NCBI RefSeq assembly: GCF_001665685.1
Contig: NZ_LZTB01000091.1
Span: 1-44,349, forward strand
DNA: 44,349 bases
From: Mycobacterium sp. 852013-50091_SCH5140682
GTDB taxonomy: Bacteria; Actinomycetota; Actinomycetes; Mycobacteriales; Mycobacteriaceae
Direction of reading: 5' to 3'
A program made the position numbers and the translations under genes. Below are positions 16,831 to 24,157 of this stretch, piece by piece. The first letter of the stretch is position 1, and each line of letters opens with the position of its first letter. Below the pieces are notes generated by a model. The model saw nothing but the letters and a program-made list of their open reading frames with translations, had not been told where the DNA came from and made no database searches.

Positions 16831-17595
16831 CTATCGGGTGATGTCGAATACCTCGCCGCACACCACGGCGTGCACCGGGCCGTCGAACTCGGCCTTGGCC
16901 TCGCTGATCACGTCCTCACGCGACGTCCACGGCGGAATGTGGGTGAGCAACAGCTCACCGACACCGGCGGCAGCGGCAGCGCGCCCGGCCTCGGCGCCGG
17001 ACAGGTGCAGCCGCGGCGGGCGTGACGGATCGTCGGTCCACGATGCTTCACACAGGAATACGTCGGCGCCGCGCGCCAGATCCACGAGCGCATCGCAGTA
17101 GCCGGTGTCGCCGCTGTACACCAGCGTCGCTCCGGACGGGTCGGTGAACCGCATGCCGTACGACTCGGTGGGATGGCATACCAACCGCGGGGTGATGTTC
17201 AGCGTGCCCAGCTCGATGGCCTCGCCGTCCACCCAGTTACGGACATCGAAGATGTCGGTGAAGTCATCGATCTCGCCACCTTCGGGCGAGGAGGCCGCAC
17301 CGAGCCGGGCCCAGGTGTTGGCGGGGCCGTACATGATGCCGCGATCGGTGGCCGGGATCGGGTGATAGCGCCGCCACACGAAGAGTCCGGGCAGGTCCAG
17401 GCAGTGATCGGCATGCAGATGTGACAGCAACACGTTGACCGCATTGGGGTCGGCGTAGCGCTGCAGTGCGCCGAGAACGCCGCCGCCGAAGTCGATCACC
17501 ATCGGCACCGTGTCCGGCGCGGTGACGAGATACCCCGACGCCGGAGAATCTGGGCCGACAACGCTGCCGGAGCATCCCAGGACGGTCAAACGCAC
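16831..17595 (-). CDS. Metallo-beta-lactamase-fold phosphodiesterase (Rv1339 homologue)
   Basis: 254 residues from the GTG at 17595. The metal site HLHADHCLDLPG (HxHxDH) and the downstream residues YSGDTGYCD and LLLTHIPPW are present, so the active site looks complete. The N-terminal VLGCSGSVVGPDSPASGYLV matches Rv1339 closely. The M. tuberculosis orthologue has been described as an atypical class II cyclic-AMP phosphodiesterase; older annotation calls it an arylsulfatase-like or RNase Z-like hydrolase. The adenylyl cyclase at 40524-42128 would be the producing counterpart. The frame opens 36 codons earlier, but the conserved part begins at the chosen start. Confidence 0.88.
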   Translation of the reverse strand: MRLTVLGCSGSVVGPDSPASGYLVTAPDTVPMVIDFGGGVLGALQRYADPNAVNVLLSHLHADHCLDLPGLFVWRRYHPIPATDRGIMYGPANTWARLGAASSPEGGEIDDFTDIFDVRNWVDGEAIELGTLNITPRLVCHPTESYGMRFTDPSGATLVYSGDTGYCDALVDLARGADVFLCEASWTDDPSRPPRLHLSGAEAGRAAAAAGVGELLLTHIPPWTSREDVISEAKAEFDGPVHAVVCGEVFDITR

Positions 17596-17659
17596 AGTCC
17601 CTAGCTTGCCATGCCTGGCATGCACGTCGCCAAGACATGGCCGGTTTGGGCGACGGAGA

Positions 17660-18484
17660 TCATGTTCCGGCGCCGGCGTGACGCCCCACCTGCCGTACGC
17701 CATCGAGAGTCGGTCCCAGGAATCGGGTCGCCAGAGCAGTGAACGCCTCTGGATCGCCCGTCGCTTCGAAGACTCGTTGCGCCGCGGAAACCCCGTGCGG
17801 CTTCAGCAAATCAAGCTCGGTCAGCACCCGCAGCAGATCCTTGGCAGTCTCCTCGGCCGAGGACACCAGCGTGACGTTGTCGCCCATCGCCAATTGGATC
17901 AACCCCGACAGCATCGGATAGTGCGTACAGCCCAGCACCAACGTGTCGACCTCAGCGCGCTGCAGAGGCTCCAGATAACCCTCCGCCAGGCCGAGCACCT
18001 GCCGCCCGCTGGTGACGCCACGCTCGACGAAGTCGACGAACCGCGGACAGGCGACGCCGATGATCTCGGTGTCGCGGGCCGCGGCGAACGCGTCCTGGTA
18101 TGCCCGCGACGCGATGGTCGCCGCCGTCCCGATGACGCCGATGCGCCCGTTGCGGGTCGCTGCCACGGCACGACGCACCGCGGGCAAGATCACCTCGACC
18201 ACCGGTACGGGCGCGTAGCGCTCTCTGGCGTCGCGCAGGCACGCCGAGGATGCGGTGTTGCACGCGATCACCAACGCCTTGACTCCCCTGGCGACGAGGT
18301 CGTCGCCGATGGCCAGCGAGTGCGCCCGAATCTCCGGGATGGTCAGCGGCCCGTACGGCCCGTTGCCGGTGTCGCCGACGTAGACGATGTCCTCGTCGGG
18401 CAGCTGGTCGATGATGGCGCGGGCGACGGTGAGTCCACCGACCCCGGAATCGAAAATCCCGATCGGCGCGAGCTGATCTCTCAT
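17660..18484 (-). CDS. murI: Glutamate racemase
   Basis: 274 residues from the ATG at 18484, which overlaps the rhomboid stop by four bases. The two catalytic cysteines are visible: Cys75 in ACNTASS and a second in LGCTHYPML. The N-terminus PIGIFDSGVGGLTVAR and the DTGNGPYG segment are typical. It interconverts L- and D-glutamate and supplies D-Glu for peptidoglycan. The open frame could extend 32 codons upstream into the rhomboid gene, but that stretch has no MurI similarity. Confidence 0.96.
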   Translation of the reverse strand: MRDQLAPIGIFDSGVGGLTVARAIIDQLPDEDIVYVGDTGNGPYGPLTIPEIRAHSLAIGDDLVARGVKALVIACNTASSACLRDARERYAPVPVVEVILPAVRRAVAATRNGRIGVIGTAATIASRAYQDAFAAARDTEIIGVACPRFVDFVERGVTSGRQVLGLAEGYLEPLQRAEVDTLVLGCTHYPMLSGLIQLAMGDNVTLVSSAEETAKDLLRVLTELDLLKPHGVSAAQRVFEATGDPEAFTALATRFLGPTLDGVRQVGRHAGAGT

Positions 18485-19182
18485 GAGGTCAGCTGGTTGG
18501 GCCGCCTGCGGACCTGCCGGGCTTTGCGTTCGGGCCCGGACAGCAGGTAGGCCGCGAAGATCCCGGCGACCGCCCCGCACAGGTGTCCCTGCCAGGACAC
18601 CCCCGCACTACCGGGCAGCACTCCGAACAGCACACCGCCGTAGACGAACAGCACGACGACGCCTATCACGATCTCCCACACATTGCGGGTGAAGAACCCG
18701 AACACGATCAGGAACGCCAGCCAGCCGAAGATCAAGCCGGAAGCACCGATATGAGTGCTTGTGCACTGCGCGGTCACGTAGGGGCAGTGCAGGCCGATGT
18801 TGCCGATCAGCCACGTGCCGAAGCCGCCGAATATCCAGATGATCGCCGTCGCGGCGAAGAATCGCCCCATCCCGGCCAGGGTCATCAGAAAGCCGAGCAC
18901 CAGCGCGGGCACGGTGTTGGCGATCAGGTGCGGCCAACCGCCGTGCAGCAGGGGCGCCCACAGGATGCCCCACAATCCGTCGGTCTGCAGGGGCCGGATG
19001 CCGTCTTGGTCGAGGCGGTGGCCCATGGCGGTGTCAACAATCTCGACCACGTAGAGCAGTGCGACAAAGATGAGGATGGTGGCGCCGCCGACCTTCCACG
19101 CCGGTGGCTTCTTCGGCGTGGTCGGTACGGGCAGACCGCTCATGGGCGATCCGCCTGCGGCTCCTCGCGGGCGCTTGCTCAC
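18481..19182 (-). CDS. Rhomboid family intramembrane serine protease (Rv1337 homologue)
   Basis: 233 residues from the GTG at 19182, chosen because AGAGG lies seven bases upstream. A second possible start is the ATG at 19143. The basic N-terminal tail is followed by about six membrane segments. The rhomboid catalytic pair is present: Ser in GASGLIFGW and His in SWQGHLCGAVAG. The Trp-Arg loop equivalent is less clear. Substrates are unknown. The gene sits between cysM and murI, as in M. tuberculosis, and its stop overlaps the murI start. Confidence 0.9.
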   Translation of the reverse strand: MSKRPRGAAGGSPMSGLPVPTTPKKPPAWKVGGATILIFVALLYVVEIVDTAMGHRLDQDGIRPLQTDGLWGILWAPLLHGGWPHLIANTVPALVLGFLMTLAGMGRFFAATAIIWIFGGFGTWLIGNIGLHCPYVTAQCTSTHIGASGLIFGWLAFLIVFGFFTRNVWEIVIGVVVLFVYGGVLFGVLPGSAGVSWQGHLCGAVAGIFAAYLLSGPERKARQVRRRPNQLTS

Positions 19183-19192
19183 GCGCACACCT

Positions 19193-20167
19193 CTATGCCC
19201 ACAACTGCCCTTCCAACGCGTCCTCCGCGTCATCCAGGCTACCGGCGTAGGCACCGGTCGACAGATACTTCCATCCGGCGTCGGCCACCACGAACGCGAT
19301 GTCCGCGCGCTCACCGGCCTTGACCGCCTTGGCGGCCATGCCCAGCGCGGCGTGCAGTACGGCGCCGGTGGAGATGCCCGCGAAGATGCCTTCGCGGGTC
19401 ACGAGGTCGCGGGTCCGTTTGACGGCGTCGTACGAGCCGACGGAGAACCGGGTGGTCAGGACCGCCGGATCGTAGAGCTCGGGAATGAAGCCCTCGTCGA
19501 TGTTGCGTAGCGCGTACACACCCTCGCCGTAACGCGGTTCGGCGGCCACGATCTGCACACCGGGGACCTGCTCGCGCAGGAACCGGCCGGTGCCCATCAG
19601 GGTGCCGGTGGTGCCGAGCCCGGCGACGAAGTGGGTGATCTCCGGCAGGTCGGCCAGCAGCTCGGGCCCGGTGCCGTAGTAGTGCGCGTCGCTGTTCGCC
19701 GGGTTGCCGTATTGGTAAAGCATCACCCACGAAGGGTTTTGTGCGGCAAGCTCTTTGGCGGTGGCGACGGCCGTGTTGGAACCGCCTTCTGCCGGGCTGA
19801 AGATGATCCTGGCGCCATAGAGCTCCAGGATCTGACGCCGCTCGATCGAAGTGTTCTCCGGCATCACGCAGATCATGTGGTAGCCCTTGAGCAACGCCGC
19901 CATGGCCAACGAGATCCCGGTGTTGCCACTGGTCGGCTCCAGGATGGTGGCGCCGGGCTCCAGTAGCCCGTCGCGCTCGGCCTGCTCGATCATCCGCAGC
20001 GCAGGCCGGTCCTTGATGGAGCCCGTCGGATTGCGGTCCTCGAGTTTGGCCCACAGCCGCACGTGCGGTGTTCCGTCGGCGCCGTCATCCCAGCGGGGCG
20101 AGAGGTTCTGCAGGCCGACCAGCGGGGTGTCGCCGAGGGCCTGCAGCAGCGAATCGTGCCTGGCCAT
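19193..20167 (-). CDS. cysM: CysO-thiocarboxylate-dependent cysteine synthase
   Basis: 324 residues of the PLP-dependent cysteine synthase family. Lys52 in NPTGSIKDRPAL is the Schiff-base lysine, EPTSGNTGISLA binds the substrate carboxylate, and AGLGTTGTLMGTGR binds the PLP phosphate. The adjacent cysO and mec genes identify it as the mycobacterial CysM. That enzyme uses O-phosphoserine and the thiocarboxylate of CysO rather than sulfide and O-acetylserine, a route suited to oxidative stress. CysO lies three bases upstream. Confidence 0.95.
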   Translation of the reverse strand: MARHDSLLQALGDTPLVGLQNLSPRWDDGADGTPHVRLWAKLEDRNPTGSIKDRPALRMIEQAERDGLLEPGATILEPTSGNTGISLAMAALLKGYHMICVMPENTSIERRQILELYGARIIFSPAEGGSNTAVATAKELAAQNPSWVMLYQYGNPANSDAHYYGTGPELLADLPEITHFVAGLGTTGTLMGTGRFLREQVPGVQIVAAEPRYGEGVYALRNIDEGFIPELYDPAVLTTRFSVGSYDAVKRTRDLVTREGIFAGISTGAVLHAALGMAAKAVKAGERADIAFVVADAGWKYLSTGAYAGSLDDAEDALEGQLWA

Positions 20168-20170
20168 GCG

Positions 20171-20443
20171 TTACCCGCCCGCGACAGCGGGCAGGATGGT
20201 CACCGAATCGCCGTCGGCGATCGCAGTGTCCAGGCCGCCGGAGAACCGCACGTCCTCATCGTTGACGTAGATGTTGACGAAGCGGTGCAGCTTGCCGTTA
20301 TCGACGAGTCGGTCGGACAGGCCCGAGTAGTTGGCCTCCAGATCGCTGATCACTGCGGCCAGCGTGTCGCCGGACGCGCTGACCCGCTTCTGCCCGCCGG
20401 TGTGCGGACGCAGGATGGTCGGGATCGAGACGTTAACGGTCAC
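20171..20443 (-). CDS. cysO: Sulfur-carrier protein CysO
   Basis: 90 residues with a ubiquitin/ThiS-like fold pattern, ending in the required Gly-Gly dipeptide (LPAVAGG). The C-terminus is converted to a thiocarboxylate by a MoeB-type enzyme encoded elsewhere and donates sulfur to the CysM intermediate. The GTG start at 20443 overlaps the mec stop by four bases. HRFVNIYVNDEDVRF is typical of MoaD/ThiS-like proteins. Confidence 0.95.
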   Translation of the reverse strand: MTVNVSIPTILRPHTGGQKRVSASGDTLAAVISDLEANYSGLSDRLVDNGKLHRFVNIYVNDEDVRFSGGLDTAIADGDSVTILPAVAGG

Positions 20444-20871
20444 ACTTGCTCCTTGTTGCTGTACTGCTCGACGATCTGGACGGGCTCTTCGGTGACGACC
20501 CCGTCGAGGATGCGGTAGCTGCGCAGTTCGTGCTGGTTCGGATCGCGGGTCGAGACCAGCACGTAGTGCGCATCAGGCTCTGACGCGTACGAGATGTCGG
20601 TGCGGCTCGGATACGCCTCGGTCGCGGTATGCGAGTGGTAAATGACGACGGGCACCTCGTCGGCCTCGTCCATCGCGCGCCACACCTTGAGCTGCTCACC
20701 CGAATCGAACCGGTAGAACGTCGGCGAACGCTCGGCGTTGACCATTGCGATGAACCGTTCGGGCCGATCGGAATTCTCCGGCCCGGCGATCACCCCACAC
20801 GCCTCGTCAGGATGGTCCGCCCGCGCATGGGCCACCATGGCCTCGGCGAGGTCACGGCGAATCACCAACAC
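20440..20871 (-). CDS. mec: JAMM metalloprotease Mec (CysO-cysteine peptidase)
   Basis: 143 residues from the GTG at 20871, with AAGGGAG seven bases upstream. The zinc site HSHTATEAYPSRTD (HxHx10D) and the upstream Glu in DEACGVIAGPE are complete. It releases cysteine from the CysO-Cys adduct, the last step of the pathway that CysM and CysO serve. The open frame runs a further 63 codons upstream, but this lies inside the peptidase gene. Confidence 0.94.
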   Translation of the reverse strand: MLVIRRDLAEAMVAHARADHPDEACGVIAGPENSDRPERFIAMVNAERSPTFYRFDSGEQLKVWRAMDEADEVPVVIYHSHTATEAYPSRTDISYASEPDAHYVLVSTRDPNQHELRSYRILDGVVTEEPVQIVEQYSNKEQV

Positions 20872-20884
20872 TGGACGGCTCCCT

Positions 20885-21904
20885 TCATCCGAACGCTCCC
20901 GGCAACATGTCACGGTAGGTGGGTATTCCTGCCACCGCATCCGCGGCCAGCACCCCGACCAGCACTGCCCGGGCCAGCACCTCCGCCGCGGCGGCCCCGA
21001 TCCGGGCCACCAGCATGGTCTCGGGCGACATCGCGGCCGGGGTTCTCGGGTTCGGCTCAACCGTCACCGCGCCGGTGGCCAGCGCGAACACCGTATCGCC
21101 GTCCAACGGGGTGTGGCACGGCGCGATGGTGCGGGCCAATCCGTCGTGCGCGGCCACTGCGACGCGCCGACAAGCGGCCTTGCTCAGCGCGGCATCGGTC
21201 GCGACGACTGCGATGGTGGTGTTGAGCGGGCTCAGTTCGGTATGCAGATCGGCGTAGGCGGCGAGCTGGTTCGCCGGCGGTGCGACAAGGCCGAACTCGT
21301 GGGTCAGTGTGGTCATCCAGGGCAGCCCAGTTGCGGGGTCGACGACGTCGCCCGCGGCATTGACGATCACCAGGGCGCCAACGGTCACTCCGTCGGGCAG
21401 CACTGTCGACGCCGTGCCGACGCCACCTTTGAGCACGCCGGCCCGTGCACCCACCCCGGCCCCGACAGTCCCGAGACCGAACTGGGCACTCGCCGAAGCC
21501 GCGGCGGCGTAGCCGAACTCAGCGGTCGGCCGGTTCGCCCATCCACCGACGGGTAGATCGAAGATCACCGCGGCCGGGACGATGGGAACCACTCCGCCGT
21601 CCATCGCGACGCCGCGACCCTGCTGCTCCAGCCAGGTCATCACGCCGTCGGCGGCGGCCAAACCGTACGCACTGCCGCCGGAGAGCACGACGGCGTCGAC
21701 GTGGCGGACAGTGTTGATCGGGTCGAGCAGATCGGTCTCACGTGTTCCCGGCGCGCCGCCGCGACCGTCGACCGCACCGACCGTGCCGGGCGGTGCGAGG
21801 ACGACGGTGCTGCCCGTGGCCCAACCGGCACCCAGCGTGACGTCCGGGTCGATGCGGTGATGGTGGCCGACCAGGATGCCGCCGACGTCGGTGATCGAGC
21901 CCAT
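20885..21904 (-). CDS. S58 (DmpA/P1) family peptidase, Rv1333 homologue
   Basis: 339 residues. The N-terminus ITDVGGILVGHHHR and the segments VVLSGGSAYGLAAADGV and NTTIAVVATDAALSK match the DmpA/P1-type Ntn-hydrolase family, whose members self-cleave to expose a Ser or Thr nucleophile and act as aminopeptidases. The cleavage point should lie near LSPLNTTIAVV, but the exact residue is not certain from sequence alone. The gene abuts DUF2017 upstream with no spacer and lies 13 bases before mec. Confidence 0.85.
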   Translation of the reverse strand: MGSITDVGGILVGHHHRIDPDVTLGAGWATGSTVVLAPPGTVGAVDGRGGAPGTRETDLLDPINTVRHVDAVVLSGGSAYGLAAADGVMTWLEQQGRGVAMDGGVVPIVPAAVIFDLPVGGWANRPTAEFGYAAAASASAQFGLGTVGAGVGARAGVLKGGVGTASTVLPDGVTVGALVIVNAAGDVVDPATGLPWMTTLTHEFGLVAPPANQLAAYADLHTELSPLNTTIAVVATDAALSKAACRRVAVAAHDGLARTIAPCHTPLDGDTVFALATGAVTVEPNPRTPAAMSPETMLVARIGAAAAEVLARAVLVGVLAADAVAGIPTYRDMLPGAFG

Positions 21905-22483
21905 CTACTTGCCCATGAGTCCCAGCACGAGGTACTCCTGCAGCACCGTGAGCCACTGGTACACGTCAAGGTGCCCGGCCATGGGGTGCTCCTGCGACAG
22001 CCGGTGTGGGCCGTCAGGCCTGATGTCGAGCATGGTGCCGAGCGCCAGGCGGACGTCGTTGACCGCGGCGGCCCAGGCCTGCGCGTCGCTCTCGGTCAGC
22101 TCGAACTTGCCGCCGCCCTCCGGCAGCGTGTCCAACAGCCGTTGCGCCGCATCGCGTTTGGCGTCGATGATCTCCGGCTCATGCAAGCCGCGCAGCGCGC
22201 TGTTGAGGCTTTCGGCAGTGCCGGAGCCGGCCGGGTGCTCGTGGGCAGGTCGGTAGAAATCCGGTAGCAGCCGGCGCAGGGTGTCGTCCTGCGGCGGCTG
22301 CGGGTTTCCGGTCCGGATGCCGGTGATGGCATGCAGTTCGTCTGTGGGCGCCGAGGATTCGCGTTCCTCGAGCATGCCAAGCAACGAGGTCACCAGGTTC
22401 TGGAGCAATACGGCTTCATGAGCAGCCAACGACGAGCGGAACCGCGGGCCGTCAGCGGTTTGGATCCGCTTCCACTTGCGCAC
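21905..22483 (-). CDS. DUF2017 family protein (Rv1332 homologue)
   Basis: 192 residues, mostly helical and soluble. It starts with RKWKRIQTADGPRF and ends with a conserved WLTVLQEYLVLGLMG block. DUF2017 genes sit next to clpS across actinobacteria. The function is unknown, though a link to ClpS/ClpP proteolysis is a reasonable inference from constant linkage. The GTG start at 22483 follows the clpS stop by six bases. Confidence 0.85.
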   Translation of the reverse strand: MRKWKRIQTADGPRFRSSLAAHEAVLLQNLVTSLLGMLEERESSAPTDELHAITGIRTGNPQPPQDDTLRRLLPDFYRPAHEHPAGSGTAESLNSALRGLHEPEIIDAKRDAAQRLLDTLPEGGGKFELTESDAQAWAAAVNDVRLALGTMLDIRPDGPHRLSQEHPMAGHLDVYQWLTVLQEYLVLGLMGK

Positions 22484-22489
22484 CGTCGA

Positions 22490-22792
22490 TCAGCGGTCCT
22501 GCGCCAAGGTCGCCCACAGCCCGGCGGCGTGCAGTTTCGACACGTCGACCTCCATGGATTCGCGGCTGCCCGCAGACACCACAGCCTTGCCCTCGTTGTG
22601 CACCTGCAGCATGAGCTTGGTGGCATGCGGCTCGCTGTAGCCGAAGAGCTTCTGGAAGACGTAGGTCACGTACGTCATCAGATTGACAGGGTCGTCCCAC
22701 ACGATGGTCACCCATGGATTGTCGGTGGCCTCGGCCCCGGCGACGTCAACTTCTTCCCGGGTACCCGGACGGGCCTTCGCCGGTGTAACCAT
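22490..22792 (-). CDS. clpS: ATP-dependent Clp protease adaptor ClpS
   Basis: 100 residues. The core motif WVTIVWDDPVNLMTYVTYVF is the N-degron binding strand, and KLMLQVHNEGKAVV is the helix and loop facing ClpC. ClpS delivers proteins with destabilising N-terminal residues to the Clp protease. It heads an operon with DUF2017 and the S58 peptidase. A leaderless-type promoter immediately precedes the ATG at 22792. Confidence 0.95.
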   Translation of the reverse strand: MVTPAKARPGTREEVDVAGAEATDNPWVTIVWDDPVNLMTYVTYVFQKLFGYSEPHATKLMLQVHNEGKAVVSAGSRESMEVDVSKLHAAGLWATLAQDR

Positions 22793-22846
22793 GGGCTCAC
22801 AATACCGGCGAGATCCCCAAACCCGGAAACGGCTACGGTTGCTGCT
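22793..22846. promoter_or_regulatory. Divergent leaderless promoters of clpS and pncB
   Basis: On the minus strand TATTGT (22799-22804) plus six bases leads to the clpS ATG. On the plus strand TACGGT (22834-22839) plus seven bases leads to the pncB GTG. Both fit the TANNNT-N6/7-start pattern of leaderless transcription, so this 54-base gap contains two back-to-back promoters with no untranslated leaders. Confidence 0.5.
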
Positions 22847-24157
22847 GTGACGGTCGCGTTGCTCACCGACAAGTACGAGCTGACCATGCTCGCCGCCGCG
22901 CTTCGCGACGGTACTGCGCACCGACAGACGACGTTCGAGGTCTTTGCCCGCCGGCTGCCCGAGGGGCGCCGCTACGGCGTGGTTGCGGGCACCCAACGCT
23001 TCGTCGAAGCCTTGGGGCAGTTCAGGTTCGACGACACCGCATTGGCGACGCTGGATTTCCTTGACGACGCGACGCTGGCGTACCTCGCGGACTACCAGTT
23101 CCGCGGCGACGTCGACGGCTACGCCGAAGGCGAGCTGTACTTCCCCGGCTCGCCGGTGCTGTCGGTGCACGGCAGCTTCGGCGAGTGCGTGATCCTCGAA
23201 ACGCTGGTGCTGTCAATCTTCAACCACGACACGGCGATCGCCTCCGCCGCGGCGCGGATGACCACCGCCGCGGCGGGCCGGCCGATGATCGAGATGGGTT
23301 CCCGGCGCACCCACGAGCAGGCCGCCGTCGCCGCGGCCCGCGCGGCCTACCTCGCGGGGTTCGCCGGGACGTCGAACCTCGAGGCCGAGCGCCGCTACGG
23401 CGTACCGACGATGGGCACCGCGGCGCACGCCTACACGCTGTTGCACACGACCGCCTCAGGCCCCGACGAGCAGGCGGCGTTCCGCGGGCAGGTGGCCGCC
23501 CTCGGCACCGACACCACGTTGCTGGTGGACACCTACGACATCACCACGGGCGTGGACAACGCGATCGCGGTCGGCGGGACCGAGCTGGGCGCGGTCCGCA
23601 TCGACTCCGGCGATCTCGGTGTGCTGGCCCGCCAGGTCCGCACACAGCTCGACGGGCTGGGCGCCGCCTCGACGCGCATCGTCGTCTCCGGCGACCTCGA
23701 TGAGTTCGCGATCGCCGCCCTGCGCGCCGAACCCGTCGACAGCTACGGCGTCGGCACCTCGGTGGTCACGGGTTCGGGAGCACCCACCGCCAGCATGGTC
23801 TACAAGCTCGTCGAGGTCGACGGCATCGGTGTGGCCAAACGCAGCAGCCACAAGGAATCGCACGGTGGCCGCAAGCAGGCGATGCGTCTGGCCAAGACCT
23901 CCGGAACCGTCGTCGAAGAAGTCATCTACCCGTACGGGCAGCCCCCGGCTGCTCCGGCAGGCCTGACGGCACGCACGCTCACCGTCCCGCTGGTGTCAGG
24001 CGGTGAGCCGGTGTCGGACGCGACCCCCGCCGCCGAACTCATCGCCGCGCGGGAGCGGGTCGCCGCCGGGCTGCACAGCCTGCCGTGGGACGGGCTCAAA
24101 CTCTCCCGCGGCGAACCGGCCATCGGCACCCGCATGGTGCCCGCCCAGGAACGTTAG
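22847..24157 (+). CDS. pncB: Nicotinate phosphoribosyltransferase
   Basis: 436 residues from the GTG at 22847, with LLTDKYELTMLAAAL at the N-terminus. The conserved EMGSRRTHEQAAV segment contacts the phosphoribosyl pyrophosphate. LVDTYDIT, VRIDSGDLGVLARQVR and the VSGDLDEF block are also present. It converts nicotinate, PRPP and ATP to nicotinate mononucleotide in the NAD salvage pathway. The frame is open upstream but this lies inside clpS antisense. Confidence 0.95.
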   Translation: MTVALLTDKYELTMLAAALRDGTAHRQTTFEVFARRLPEGRRYGVVAGTQRFVEALGQFRFDDTALATLDFLDDATLAYLADYQFRGDVDGYAEGELYFPGSPVLSVHGSFGECVILETLVLSIFNHDTAIASAAARMTTAAAGRPMIEMGSRRTHEQAAVAAARAAYLAGFAGTSNLEAERRYGVPTMGTAAHAYTLLHTTASGPDEQAAFRGQVAALGTDTTLLVDTYDITTGVDNAIAVGGTELGAVRIDSGDLGVLARQVRTQLDGLGAASTRIVVSGDLDEFAIAALRAEPVDSYGVGTSVVTGSGAPTASMVYKLVEVDGIGVAKRSSHKESHGGRKQAMRLAKTSGTVVEEVIYPYGQPPAAPAGLTARTLTVPLVSGGEPVSDATPAAELIAARERVAAGLHSLPWDGLKLSRGEPAIGTRMVPAQER